Origin: Polytrichum commune
Taxonomy: Eukaryota; Streptophyta; Polytrichopsida; Polytrichales; Polytrichaceae
Reading direction: 5' to 3'
Assembly: GCA_950295325.1 (NCBI GenBank)
Contig: OX485803.1
Span: forward strand, 10,478,001-10,542,000
Length of the DNA stretch: 64,000 nt
Position 1 is the first letter of the stretch, and every line of letters begins with the position of its first letter. Positions 32,303 through 42,500 of this stretch are shown piece by piece. Position numbers and translations under genes: made by a program. The notes below the pieces were generated by a model. The model worked only from the letters and a program-made list of their open reading frames with translations. It searched no databases and had not been told where the DNA came from.

Positions 32303-33130
32303 ATGGAGAGGGACGGGGATATGTGGAAGGCGCCGCAGCGAGCCGTTGGGAAGTCAAAGGTTAGGTTAGTCCCCGATGTATACATTCTTCCACGTCGCTC
32401 AATTCCCAAGACTATTGCCTTGTATGCATTCTTGACGGTGGCTGGAGTCGGTGCCGGCATGCTTGTGGAGCAGTGGATCAAAGTTCAAGTGGCCAGTGAG
32501 TATTCTTCTTTCACTTCTAAATCCTTGACCTCTTTGTCCCATTTGTTTCTGGAAATTTCTTGAATTTTCATTCTGTGGAGCAGTCTACAAATGCATTCGC
32601 AGTCAAATGTTTTTCGAGACGGCGATCGTAATTTGTTCTCAAACCTCGTACCCCTAATTCTCTATTTGCTCAGTTATTGCGGGGACTATGTGTTACATTG
32701 ATATGGTTAAAGGAGAAACTGAATCTACAGAGTGTCAGTATCCGGGCTCGTGTATCTTATCTTCCACGGGTGATGCTAGAGGTTTCCTGTTTGTCATTGA
32801 GAGGTGCTACAACCTGGGATTCATACACCTGGTGGGGTTAGGAACCTTTTGGAGACCCTTGCAAAGCTTTTTTTTGCAAGGACAATTTGCAGAGATGCTG
32901 TTGGAGTCTCCTTGAGTCATGCTTGGAGGCAGACTTCTGAACTTAAATGTGACCGATCTCTCACAGGAAGAGCTTTGAGTGCAACCATGGAGAACAACTG
33001 AAGATTCCATCAAGTACTGAAATTCTATTGAAGTATTTGTGTCTATATCTAGGTGACTGATGTGCTTTGTGATGCAGATGATACAGCCATCTTGTTTCGT
33101 CGGAAGGAGGACTCTGACAGTAAGGAGTAG
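32303..33130 (+). CDS. Small single-pass membrane protein (81 residues)
   Basis: Two exons, 32303-32495 and 33078-33130, joined in phase 1 with the donor GCCA|GTGAGT and acceptor GATGCAG. The first exon encodes MERDGDMWKAPQRAVGKSKV and then VRLVPDVYILPRRSIPKT. A hydrophobic helix, IALYAFLTVAGVGAGMLVEQWI, spans about residues 38-59. The short second exon adds NDTAILFRRKEDSDSKE. Small plant proteins of this shape (basic proline-containing front, one glycine-rich helix, short charged tail) exist, but I cannot name the family or the membrane. Met8 is an alternative start. The second exon rests on splice logic alone. Confidence 0.6.
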
Positions 33131-34670
33131 CGATCACACTCTGGACGAAAGCATTTTCTCTATACTGATATCAACACCTGAAAGAGGAATGTGGTAGACA
33201 GATGCATTCGAATGAGAAGCGTACGTAGTTAGCCTTTACACTTGACAGATGACATATCCAAGAATACTGCATTGCAAGGCATCCTTGCACTACTCAGTGT
33301 TGTCCTTTGTATTACATCAGATGTGTCGACATCCATGTCCTGTGATCCTGAAATAGCATCTTTGCGGATTTTGTCTGAAGCTAGAATTTTTTTTGAGAAG
33401 AGGCATTCAAGCTAGAAATCAACCACAACCCCAATGGGAATCGGCAAACTATCCCAGATAAATTGCTTGTAGGTTCTCTAAATTGTGCAAACTTTTGCAA
33501 GCATGAAACTGAGCAGGATGAGGTTGATCTTTGCAGAAATGTTGCACACGTTATTGTATCAAGAGTCCAGTTTAAATGCTGCTGTTGCATAAAACGTGTA
33601 GTACAAATACTTTGTTGATGTAGCTGGTGTGCAGATGCTAATGTGCACTGCAACCTGCAGCTCTTTGGAAAGCGTCTGATTGATTCCCATTTGGAGTAGC
33701 AAATGAGATGTGGGTTGTAGTGCTTAGATGTACTTTGGATTGACCCAAAACAAAAGCACTCAAGGAGAGATAAGGACAAGTATCTCACATTTCTCTTGGC
33801 TTGGAGGATTCTGACATAAAAATATATAATACATTCAGTACATGATAGTTCCCAGATTCTGTGCATGTCGAATCATGTTAATGTTTGACTTAGAAATTCC
33901 ATTTTTACTGAAACGATACCTAGTGCGGTTTTGAAACCACCCCATTACAAACATACATCCCCTTCAAAGAGACAAAGTCATCGGATCAGTGGAGATATCA
34001 GAAAGTTTTGGATTCCTGCAGCATAAATGTCCATCCAAACACACATGTAACAGAGCTTCACCACCAAATGACTAATGCATAGACAGATACATAAACAAGT
34101 TTTGTATCATGAACCTTCATTATTGTTGAACAATACACCACGGTTAATGCCAACTGCTTGCTAAAAAGAAGACAGACTGGGCATAAGGTAAAACGACAGT
34201 CATAATTATTGAAGTGAGCATTCTTTTGCAACATTCAAAAAATTGCACGGACATTTGCATAAGGTGTTGATCACATCGCACTATAATTCCTTTGAGATTT
34301 TGGTGCTAAGAAGGGAATCTTGATAACAGTAGGCCAAATAAATTATTCTCAGCGATTCATCGCAGATCGTTGCTGTCACATCTCCGCTTGGAGGGCAGCC
34401 GATGTAGGAGCTGAGAATCACAGTTGCTTTTAAAAACTGTAAACTCCTCCATGGATTCTGCCTCCTCTTAGTAACCTTCCACTAAGCCTATGCATTCAAC
34501 CTAAGGCCAACACTCTTTTCCTGTAGCAACTGTTTGAATGCTGGATGCCTCCTTGCATTGGCAAGAGATTGAGCAAGAAAAATGGATCAGACAAGACCTT
34601 GCCCATGTTGACACAAGACATTCTTGGCTGAGTCTAATCCTTCAATTAAGAATCTGGAGAATTGAAACAT
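33131..34670. other. Intergenic between convergent genes, no gene seen
   Basis: This holds the 3' ends of the convergent genes on either side. A 161-codon minus frame at 33381-33866 is rich in Cys, Ser and Leu, lacks a recognisable domain and is judged a chance frame. No repeat structure was noticed. Confidence 0.4.
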
Positions 34671-35894
34671 CTAAGGAGGAGCGGCAAGGTCAGCTTCCTC
34701 TTGCGCCTTACTCTTGCTACCCTTGCCTTTGGCAAAATCTTCATTCACATCCACTTTGAAATTGCATCCCAATTGTGACAACTTCACAGACATGGCAATC
34801 AACTTCTCCTTCAGGTCTTGCAGGAAAGTTTCCTTTCCTTCCTCATCAACCTTTGCACCTACTAGAAGGGGCCACACCTTAACCATGATGCCCAGATACA
34901 TGTCTCGCTTCTCAGCATCCTTACATTCATCATCGATGATGATTGCAGCTCCTTCAGGTTTCCCATCGATCACCAATGCTTTCGCCAAAGAAAAGGCACT
35001 CGCAGTGGTGTGACTAAATCCCCGTTCTTCCCTCCATTTTTGAACCTCATGCACTTGGTTCACATCACCACTATTGGCAGCAGCTGATATAATAATATCA
35101 TAGAGAGGTTGCTTAAATGAAAGCCCGTTCATGTGCATCTCCTTTGCCATTCGAAACAACAGCTCTGCATCTCCAGCATCTTTACAAGTTCGAATAATCA
35201 AATCAGCAGAGCCAGGGGTAGGAAAGACCTCATTTGCAACCATTGTTTTAAACACTTGCAGCATAAGCTTTGTGTCTTTCTCCACCAAGGCATGTTTCAG
35301 AAGCAAATGTGCTTGGTCAATACAAGGTGTGAACCCATATCGATTCTTCTTCAATAATGTCTTCAATGCCGACTGTGGATCACCTGATCGAATGCACGCT
35401 TCCACCATCAACTGAGCCATATGTCTACTATGATTTGCCTTCTGTTGGCCTTGAACTGCTTTCAACCTTCTCAACCGGTCAACCAAATCCAACGCAAGCT
35501 TCACGTCCGTAGGAGTAGCACAACTTTGCAGCAGGGTGGGCAGCATGTGAGACTCAGGCATGCGCTTCTGTTGCACTGCATCGGTTAGCTCTTTATACAG
35601 CCTTTCAACCTCTGGACTTCCCACTTCGCCTCCTGCCTTTTCCTCCACAGCTGCTATAGATGACATTCTAACCAAAACCTGATGTGACCATATCGGTTGC
35701 ACCATAGGAGATCGACATGCCTTTGTAGAGCTCCATAGCGATGTGGTGGACGATGTGATGCCCACAGCATACTCCCGTGCACTCTCACATGAGGAAATTG
35801 CAGGCAAAGACGATCTCCCGTTTGCTAATTTAGAGGAGAATGAGGAGTGGAGCAATCTGCGAAGCGCAAGGCTTGCGCCTCTTGTGCCCCGCAT
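34671..35894 (-). CDS. PPR-like protein, probably mitochondrial
   Basis: A 407-residue single-exon frame. The start at 35892-35894 is the first true ATG (MRGTRGASLALRRLLHSSFS); the open frame runs 21 codons further upstream without one. The Arg/Ser/Leu-rich, acid-free N-terminus predicts mitochondrial import. From about residue 85 to 330 it is built of paired helices in P-type PPR manner: HMLPTLLQSC, ALKTLLKKNRYGFTPCIDQA, LMLQVFKTMVANEVFPTPGS, AELLFRMAKEMHMNGLSFKQ, YDIIISAAANSGDVNQVHEV. The repeats are degenerate, and no E, DYW or SMR domain follows. The end is a charged linker (FAKGKGSKSKAQEEADLAAP). Such short intronless PPR proteins bind organelle RNA or sit on mitoribosomes; the target here is unknown. 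Confidence 0.85.
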   Translation of the reverse strand: MRGTRGASLALRRLLHSSFSSKLANGRSSLPAISSCESAREYAVGITSSTTSLWSSTKACRSPMVQPIWSHQVLVRMSSIAAVEEKAGGEVGSPEVERLYKELTDAVQQKRMPESHMLPTLLQSCATPTDVKLALDLVDRLRRLKAVQGQQKANHSRHMAQLMVEACIRSGDPQSALKTLLKKNRYGFTPCIDQAHLLLKHALVEKDTKLMLQVFKTMVANEVFPTPGSADLIIRTCKDAGDAELLFRMAKEMHMNGLSFKQPLYDIIISAAANSGDVNQVHEVQKWREERGFSHTTASAFSLAKALVIDGKPEGAAIIIDDECKDAEKRDMYLGIMVKVWPLLVGAKVDEEGKETFLQDLKEKLIAMSVKLSQLGCNFKVDVNEDFAKGKGSKSKAQEEADLAAPP

Positions 35895-36059
35895 TTTGGT
35901 ACTCACGTCAAAGAACCAAGAACAGATTGCAAGACTATATATCAACAAGCACCACAAAGTGCATGATCACTCAAGCTAAAGTGTCCACGTTCGAGTCAAT
36001 CTTCAATGCATCAATTTCGTTTCCAAAAACTCGAGTCCATCCCTCCGAGCCAAGTCGAG

Positions 36060-36086
36060 GAATTAGGGTTTGGGGTTTAAGCCCAG
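36060..36086 (-). promoter_or_regulatory. Telo-box plus site II block upstream of the PPR gene
   Basis: Read on the minus strand, this 27-nt block holds site II (TGGGCTT) directly followed by AAACCCCAAACCCTAA, a telo-box (AAACCCTAA) with a variant copy. It lies about 165 nt upstream of the start codon. The same 27 nt with two differences occur upstream of MDN1 at 39323-39349. In plants, telo-box and site II motifs together bind TCP-class and other growth-linked factors and mark ribosome-biogenesis and organelle-protein genes. Confidence 0.7.
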
Positions 36087-36274
36087 GCCCTGCGCCCCCA
36101 AACCCAGCCCTTCACGAAGGATCTTGACGGGCTTGTGACGAGTAGCGTTTTCTGTGTAGGGCAAGGGCCTGCTGCGGGTGGGCTCCATGTTATGACCCCA
36201 CCCGTGCCTACGTGGGAATTGGGCGCGTTTCCTAGGGTCCAAGACCAAAGAAACTCCAAAATCAACCGATCTTA

Positions 36275-36772
36275 GGGCCACTTCACACACGAGCCAAGAG
36301 CCGTGACCATGAAATTGTGAGAGCCCAAAAGAAAGTGTCCAAAGGCCGACCCAAGACACCTCCAAAATCATGTAGTGTGGTCATGGATCCTAAGTGTAGT
36401 GTGAAGTCATATGTGACCAGACCCTTAACCAAATGCTATTTTAATGAATATTTATTCATGCACGTTCTCACACATGATAGAATTGAATAATTCAACGGTT
36501 GTGAGCGTTCGGAGTGCCATGGTCTCCCGGTTTTGTGTTAGGCCTACCTTCAAGAGGTGGTTTTTTTAAATAGTCCAAGTGATCATGGAACATGATCCAT
36601 TTGATGACATGTAGGAATCCGTGTAGACTTTACATCCATCTTGCATTCACATACTCCATTGGTCACTCACGCGTAGTGTGAAGCGAACTTGGACCAACTA
36701 TGCCGTTTCCACCAATGAGAGTGCTCGAAGTGTATTGATCACGGGCTCTTATTCTCATGTGTGAAGTGGCCC
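36275..36772 (+). mobile_element. Tourist-like (PIF/Harbinger) MITE, 498 bp, copy A
   Basis: TIRs GGGCCACTTCACACA (from 36275) and TGTGTGAAGTGGCCC (ending 36772), flanked by TTA at 36272-36274 and 36773-36775. The 3-bp TTA duplication fits PIF/Harbinger. Its interior matches copy B (38694-39188) over almost its whole length in the opposite orientation, including GAGCCAAGAGCCGTGACCAT, AAAGAAAGTGTCCAAAG and CAAAATCATGTAGTGTGGTC. No transposase frame is present. Confidence 0.85.
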
Positions 36773-36775
36773 TTA

Positions 36776-37804
36776 TTGGTTGAAAGCACAATTTTAGACT
36801 CAAGAAGTTTACATTAGAGTGTGCTTCCAGGGTATGAAAATATGAAGTAGCACTAATATGACATCACTTTCATGTCATGTAAATAGCGATTGTGTGTCAC
36901 TGCAGCTCAAGCTGTTAACAAATACAACTAAAACATGGCAAAAACACACATAACAACAAACCTCCACAAGAGAGAAGGAAGAGAGTCAAACCCTTGCAAG
37001 AGCTCTAATTCTCTCTTCAAATGCACACAATGAGTCAAGTTATCTCTCACTTCATCATGGGAGAATCCAAGAGTGTAAGTAGGGGGAGAAGAACTCAAGA
37101 TTTATTGCAAAAACATGTAGTCTTCACCTCACACAAGCTTTCTCCACACACTCACTCACAATGCTTGACTTGGCAAGAATGCCAAGCCAAAGGAGGAGGC
37201 TCCTCACTTAAGAGCATCTCTCCAACTTTTAAGATTCATCCATCCAAATCTAAATGGATAAAATCCCACGGACAAGATGCGGCTGCCGACACCGCATAAT
37301 GTGACATTCCCATCAAGTATTGTTGATCCCACCTCATGAAAAATATTCCACCCAATTTGAGAAACCAATAGGAAACCAAATTTCAAAATTGAATTCAATA
37401 CTAGGTTCAAAAATAAGGCTCAAGAAAGGGTGTTTTGGATTCTAAGTTACTTGGAATTGGATTTTAATGTAAACTCATCCTTGTAACATGAAATTGCTTG
37501 TGGCAAGCCATTACATGGTGTGAAGAGTGTGTTATCCATGCCCTCTATTATCAAATAAACAACTAAAAAATTGGTTTCTTTTGCATCCCTATTTTGCCTT
37601 CAAAAAATTAGCATGTGGGCAAAAAAAAACCCCTTGTGAACTTTTAGAAAACAATTGAACAATAACTAAAAACACTCCCCCTTTCCCATCCCCAAAATAG
37701 AGGTTGTCTCGGGGGTAATACTATCTGTGAAGTCCCCTTCAAATCTAATCGTAAACCCTTCTTACTTTTCTCAAATCATGTAAGGACACGTGAAAACGAT
37801 ATGC
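36776..37804. other. Intergenic between transposon copies, no gene seen
   Basis: No coding frame of note. A CpG-containing patch near 37275-37300 has no clear role. The remainder is AT-rich unassigned DNA. Confidence 0.4.
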
Positions 37805-38615
37805 TATAATAGAGTTATCCGTAAAGTCTCTCAAAGAGGGATGAAACCGTGGGTTTCATTTTTCTTTAAGAAAACTCTCTCTAAAGAGCTACACTAAATA
37901 TGACATTTAGTGTCACATTGTATTTTATGTCACTATGGTAACTTTTTGGATGACACTTCTTAGAAATAAGCGAACAAATATTGTCATGGATGATAGATGA
38001 GTCCATCCATTGGCCAAAATCCTACCTTCTCCTGTTAGCAACTTGTGATGAAATATTATCATGGATGATTGACTTTAAATGAAAAATCTATTGGTAGGTG
38101 ACAGTAATTTGAACACTGTAAATCTATAATCCCCCCCCCCAAATTATAAGGAATGACAAATAATGTTGGGTTAACATTTAGTGTTGGTGACACCTATACT
38201 AAGGTTTACAATTAGTATTGCGCAAGACAATTAGAATCGATAACATTAAATGTCATATTTAGTGTAGTTAGCTTGTCATATATTGGAGCTTGATTTGAAA
38301 GTTAGGTGAAACATTTAGGACCTCCTCTTTCCACTTCTCAAACTTTGAGAGAGTTTTAGGATCTAAATAAGGTATATACATGGGACCCACTATCCTAAAT
38401 TCCAAATTGGGCTACAGAAGGCTAGCTTGGCCCACCCATCCTAGTAGGACAAGCTAGAAAGTTGTTTTTTTAATAACATGAGACCAATACTTGTGTATGG
38501 TAATTTAAGCATTAAGAAAACTTGGATGACTTTTGTGTTAATTCTCACATACTCAAGGTTTGGGATTAAATTCATGATGTCATCTCCTTTAGTTTAGAAA
38601 TGACTCTAATTACAC
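37805..38615. repeat. Larger inverted-repeat element enclosing a MITE
   Basis: The left end (37805-37865: AGAGTTATCCGTAAAG..GGATGAAACCGTGGG) is an imperfect inverse of the right end (about 38555-38615: AATTCATGATGTCATCTCC..TAGAAATGACTCTAA). The right part, 38335-38615, is the reverse complement of 24720-24985. The MITE 37889-38267 lies inside. This reads as an element of about 810 bp in which the TACACTAAATA-type MITE is either inserted or an integral part; copies elsewhere carry the two parts separately. Confidence 0.45.
37889..38267 (+). mobile_element. MITE, family with TACACTAAATA termini, full-length copy
   Basis: TIRs of 25 bp at 37889-37913 (CTACACTAAATATGAC...) and 38243-38267 (...GTCATATTTAGTGTAG) with a single mismatch. 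Length 379 bp, no coding frame. It matches 1739-2137 in the opposite orientation, and parts recur at 23885-24055, 24580-24690 and 25140-25513. A run of C lies at 38131-38140. TA next to both ends could be the target duplication. Confidence 0.7.
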
Positions 38616-38693
38616 ACTACTTTTGAATCAATTTGACCTCTAAAGCATTGTCCAACCAATCTTTGTGGACACATAATTCACTACTTGAGTCAA

Positions 38694-39188
38694 GGGTCAC
38701 TTCACACATTGAGGGTTCGTGATCATTGGACTTCAAGCACTCTCATTGGTGGAAAAGACAAAGTTGGTCCAAGTTCGCTTCACACTACGCTTGAGGGACC
38801 AATGAAGTAAGTGACTACAAGATGGATGTAAAATCTAGATGAATTCCTACATGGCATCAAATGGATCATATTTCATGGTCACTTGGACTGTTGTAAAAAA
38901 ATCACCTCTTGGAAGTAGGCCTAACTGAAAACCGGGAAGCCATGGCACTCCAAAATCTCACATTTGTAAATTTATTATATTTATCATGTGTGAGGATTCC
39001 GCATGAATAGAAATTCATTGAAGTAGCATTTGCTCGAGGGCCCAGTCACATATGACTTCACAATACAATTGAGGGCCCGTGACCACACTACATGATTTTG
39101 GAAGTGTCTTGGGACGGTCTTTGGACACTTTCTTTTGGGCTCTCACAATTTCATGGTCACGGCTCTTGGCTTGTGTGCGAAGTGGCCC
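38694..39188 (-). mobile_element. Tourist-like (PIF/Harbinger) MITE, 495 bp, copy B (inverted)
   Basis: TIRs GGGTCACTTCACACA (from 38694) and TGTGCGAAGTGGCCC (ending 39188). The flanks are CAA (38691-38693) and TAA (39189-39191), consistent with a TAA duplication altered at one base. It is the reverse complement of copy A (36275-36772) along its length with moderate divergence, so the two copies inserted independently in opposite orientation about 1.9 kb apart. Confidence 0.8.
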
Positions 39189-39322
39189 TAAAAGCTATCC
39201 CAGCCCGTCAGACAGCCACGCTGGCGGCTCACATGGCCACGTGGTCCCATTAGAGTCCTAGGTTTGGAGGCGCATGGTCTGCATATCCACCGAACGCCGG
39301 CCCGGCAACGGGACACAGGGAT

Positions 39323-39349
39323 CTGGGCTTAAACCCTAAACCCTAACTC
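39323..39349 (+). promoter_or_regulatory. Telo-box plus site II block upstream of MDN1
   Basis: Site II (TGGGCTT, 39324-39330) runs straight into AAACCCTAAACCCTAA (39331-39346), two overlapping telo-boxes, about 210 nt before the MDN1 start codon. This is the classic promoter code of plant ribosome-biogenesis genes, which fits Midasin. The same 27-nt block, with two differences and mirrored, precedes the divergent PPR gene at 36060-36086. CpG-rich DNA extends from about 39190 to 39620. Confidence 0.75.
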
Positions 39350-39557
39350 ATGCTTCAGCCTCCTTCATGCCCTGCACACCAACCCCGCCCAAAGACCTAT
39401 GGCTTGCGATTGCCAAGTTTTGCCTCCAAATTCACACCCCACACAAATTTGCATCTATCCTGTCCCAGTCTGGCGCCAAACTGTGAAGAAGTTGGAGAAA
39501 CCGATTCTGTCGATTGCGAGCCGAACCGGCCGGAATGAGTTGTAGCAAGCAAGCAAG

Positions 39558-42500
39558 ATGAAGCAGAAGAGGGACTTCGAGTGCCGAGCGGCGTTGCAGA
39601 GGTTGGTGTCGAGGCATCCATTGCTCGCCACACACCCGGACGTCGCAAGAGTGTTGGCGCAAGGAAGCAACGCGGAGGAGAGCAGTGTCCTTGAAATTGT
39701 GCAAGAGCTTGTCCTCTGCCCGGATGTGAGTGTAGCATGCCTGGGATGCTTCCGGCCTGTCCTTGCACAGGTTTTGGACAGTCTGCTGTACTCCTTGAAG
39801 GTGCTATGGAGGCAGGGGAAATCCTACTCGGGTGGGAATAAGAAGAAAGGCGGGGAGTGGGTAGGAATTTCCTCTCGGCTTCGAAATGGAGGAGGATGGG
39901 ATCTCGGGTTACATGAATTTACTGTTGTGTTGTTTAGTCGACTGCTGGAGCTCGCACCTTACTTACTTAGGTATATGGGATCATCATCTCTCTTTTTGAA
40001 CTTGAGGTCATTCACATGAGAGTACTTGAATTCCTCGTGTAAGTTGAGACTACTGACAATTGCATGGGATGTGAGTGTTTTTGTTTGTTTTTGTGGGAAT
40101 TCTGGTAAATGAGTAACCTTGAGCATTACATATTATTCTGAACCTTGTATGTTGTTGTGGGGCTGTGATCAGTTCATTTCTTCAGTACTTTGAATTTGCA
40201 CCTTCTCCATTCGAACGCCTCCTGCATGGAGGTTCAGCGATTTATGAATCTTTGGTTTCCTCTAGTAAGGTTGTTCCCTTCGTCTCGGAAGCACCGGCAT
40301 TTATCCAAGTTATATGGGCATCTTACCGACTTCTACGACAGGAGCCTAAGATTTTTCGGGAGCTTTGGGACTGGAGTCCATTTCTTGACCTATTACGACT
40401 TACGCCTAAAACTTTAGATGAAGAAAGTCTGGATGTCCGATGGTGTGGTGTCCAAATTATTTCACTTGTTTTGCAAATGAGCAATACCGCAACTTTGGAA
40501 TTGAGCTCAACAGTTGCACGTTTGACAGAGAAAGATTCATTTAGTTGTCACCTTCGCGGGAAGAAGTTGTCTCAGGAAATAGCTGTAGAGAGAGCAGGCA
40601 TGTACTTGGAAAGAAATGACGATGAAGAATTAATAGATGCAGTAGAGACTTCAGATTCCCGTTATGATTGGGATTTGAGCAATGCGAAGAGTTGGGGAGG
40701 AACGAAAAGATTCCACCTGCAAATATGTGGGATCGAGCTGCCTATTCGGCAAATTTCTCGAGAGGGCAGGTTTGTGTTTCTGTCTTTAAATATCTCCTTT
40801 TCGTTTTATGTACTTTTGCTTGAATTTGCTTTTTGAACAGTGGACGTATTCTGACCTGCAATAATTATGTCTTTCAATAAACTGAGGTTTGTGACAAGAA
40901 AACGACCTCTCACTTCTTGCACGATGAGAACATTGAATGATGTGTAATGAGCTCCACATAAAGCACCCTGTGTGATGCAAGGGTTTTTGAATGAATGTAA
41001 GGTACTAGAGGGTATTTTTCTTTCAGAAATTGTTTCCTCACGGTTGATTTTGACTTCAAACAGGGCCTTTCCACTCCCAAACCATGCTTTTGTGTTAACA
41101 CCGACTGTGAAGAGGAACCTGGAGGCTGTGGTTCTAGCACTTAGCCAGAGACATCCTGTTCTTTTGGAAGGACCCATAGGATCAGGAAAGTCATCTTTGA
41201 TTCAGGAATTGGCATCCACTACAGGGAATTGGGATCTCCTCTTTATCCACTTAGATGATCAGATGGATAGCAAGACATTGCTGGGAAATTATGCGTGTAC
41301 GGAAATTCCAGGTGAGTTTAAGTGGCAGCCAGGGGCCCTTACCCAAGCAGTCGTGCGAGGCATGTGGGTGGTGTTTGAGGACTTTGACAGGGCTCCTTTT
41401 GAAATTTTCTCGGCTCTTATACCGCTACTTGAAGACCGGAAGTTGTATATACCAGGACGGGGGGAGATGATACCTGCTGCCGATAATTTTCGGCTGTTTG
41501 CAACTGTTACTAGGACAAGACATGGTGGTGTTGCATCAGGTGGCAAGAAGGATATGTTGGGAAATCTTTGGAGGAAAGTGGTAGTTGATGAACCCAGTGA
41601 CGAAGAACTTGCAGACATTATGCGTGTCCGTTTCCCCTCTCTGACCCTTCTTGTTCCCAAAATGATTGGTACTTTGAATCTTGTCAAGCACATTGCATCG
41701 CAGTCTAAGGCTGCACCTGCTCATGGATTTCCTGATGTTTCAATCTACATCGGTCGTCAATTCTCTACCCGGGATCTCTTTAAGTGGTGCACAAGGGTAT
41801 CATCCTTGGGTCCTCAAGCTCTAGGAGGTTCTGTTCTATCTGGTGCTGTTCGAGAGCGCATATATGTAGAAGGTGCTGACTGTTTTGCTGCCTCCATAGC
41901 GAATGCTGCAGATCGGCAGCTAGTTATGTCTGCAATTGGGGAGTACTGGAATGTCCCGATGGACCGTGTGAACTTCTATGCCTCACTCAATAAATCCTCT
42001 TGCCAAATGACGACTTTGGCCCTTCATGTAGGAAGGGCCACGCTACATATGCAATCAAAAAGGGCAAAACCTGAGCTGACTAGAGTTTTTGCTTATACTG
42101 GTCATGCAGTACGCACCCTGGAAGCTATAGCCATGTGTGTTCAAGAACAGGAACCAGTGCTCCTTGTCGGAGAAACTGGTACAGGTAAAACCAGCCTTGT
42201 GCAACATCTTGCTTGGCAGTTGGGAGTGTCCCTCACAGTGTTGAATATGAGCCAGCAAACTGATAGCACAGATTTTCTGGGTGGATTTAAACCTGTTGAA
42301 GCACAGGGAGTGTGTATTCCTTTGTTTGAGACATTCAATGTACTCTTTAGGGATACTTTTCCCAAAAAGAAGAATGCTCAGTTGCTGGAACATGTCCAAC
42401 AATTTGCAGAGAAGAGGAAGTGGGATCGGCTCTTGAGTGCATTTCAGAGTGTGATTGGAACTGTTTCAAAGCTCTTGGGAGCATCTTTAGAAGTTTCAGA

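Noticed and set aside
33381-33866. 161-codon open frame on the minus strand
   Set aside because: Composition (many Cys, Ser, Leu, His) and lack of any domain, splice context or promoter suggest a chance frame in an AT-rich region.
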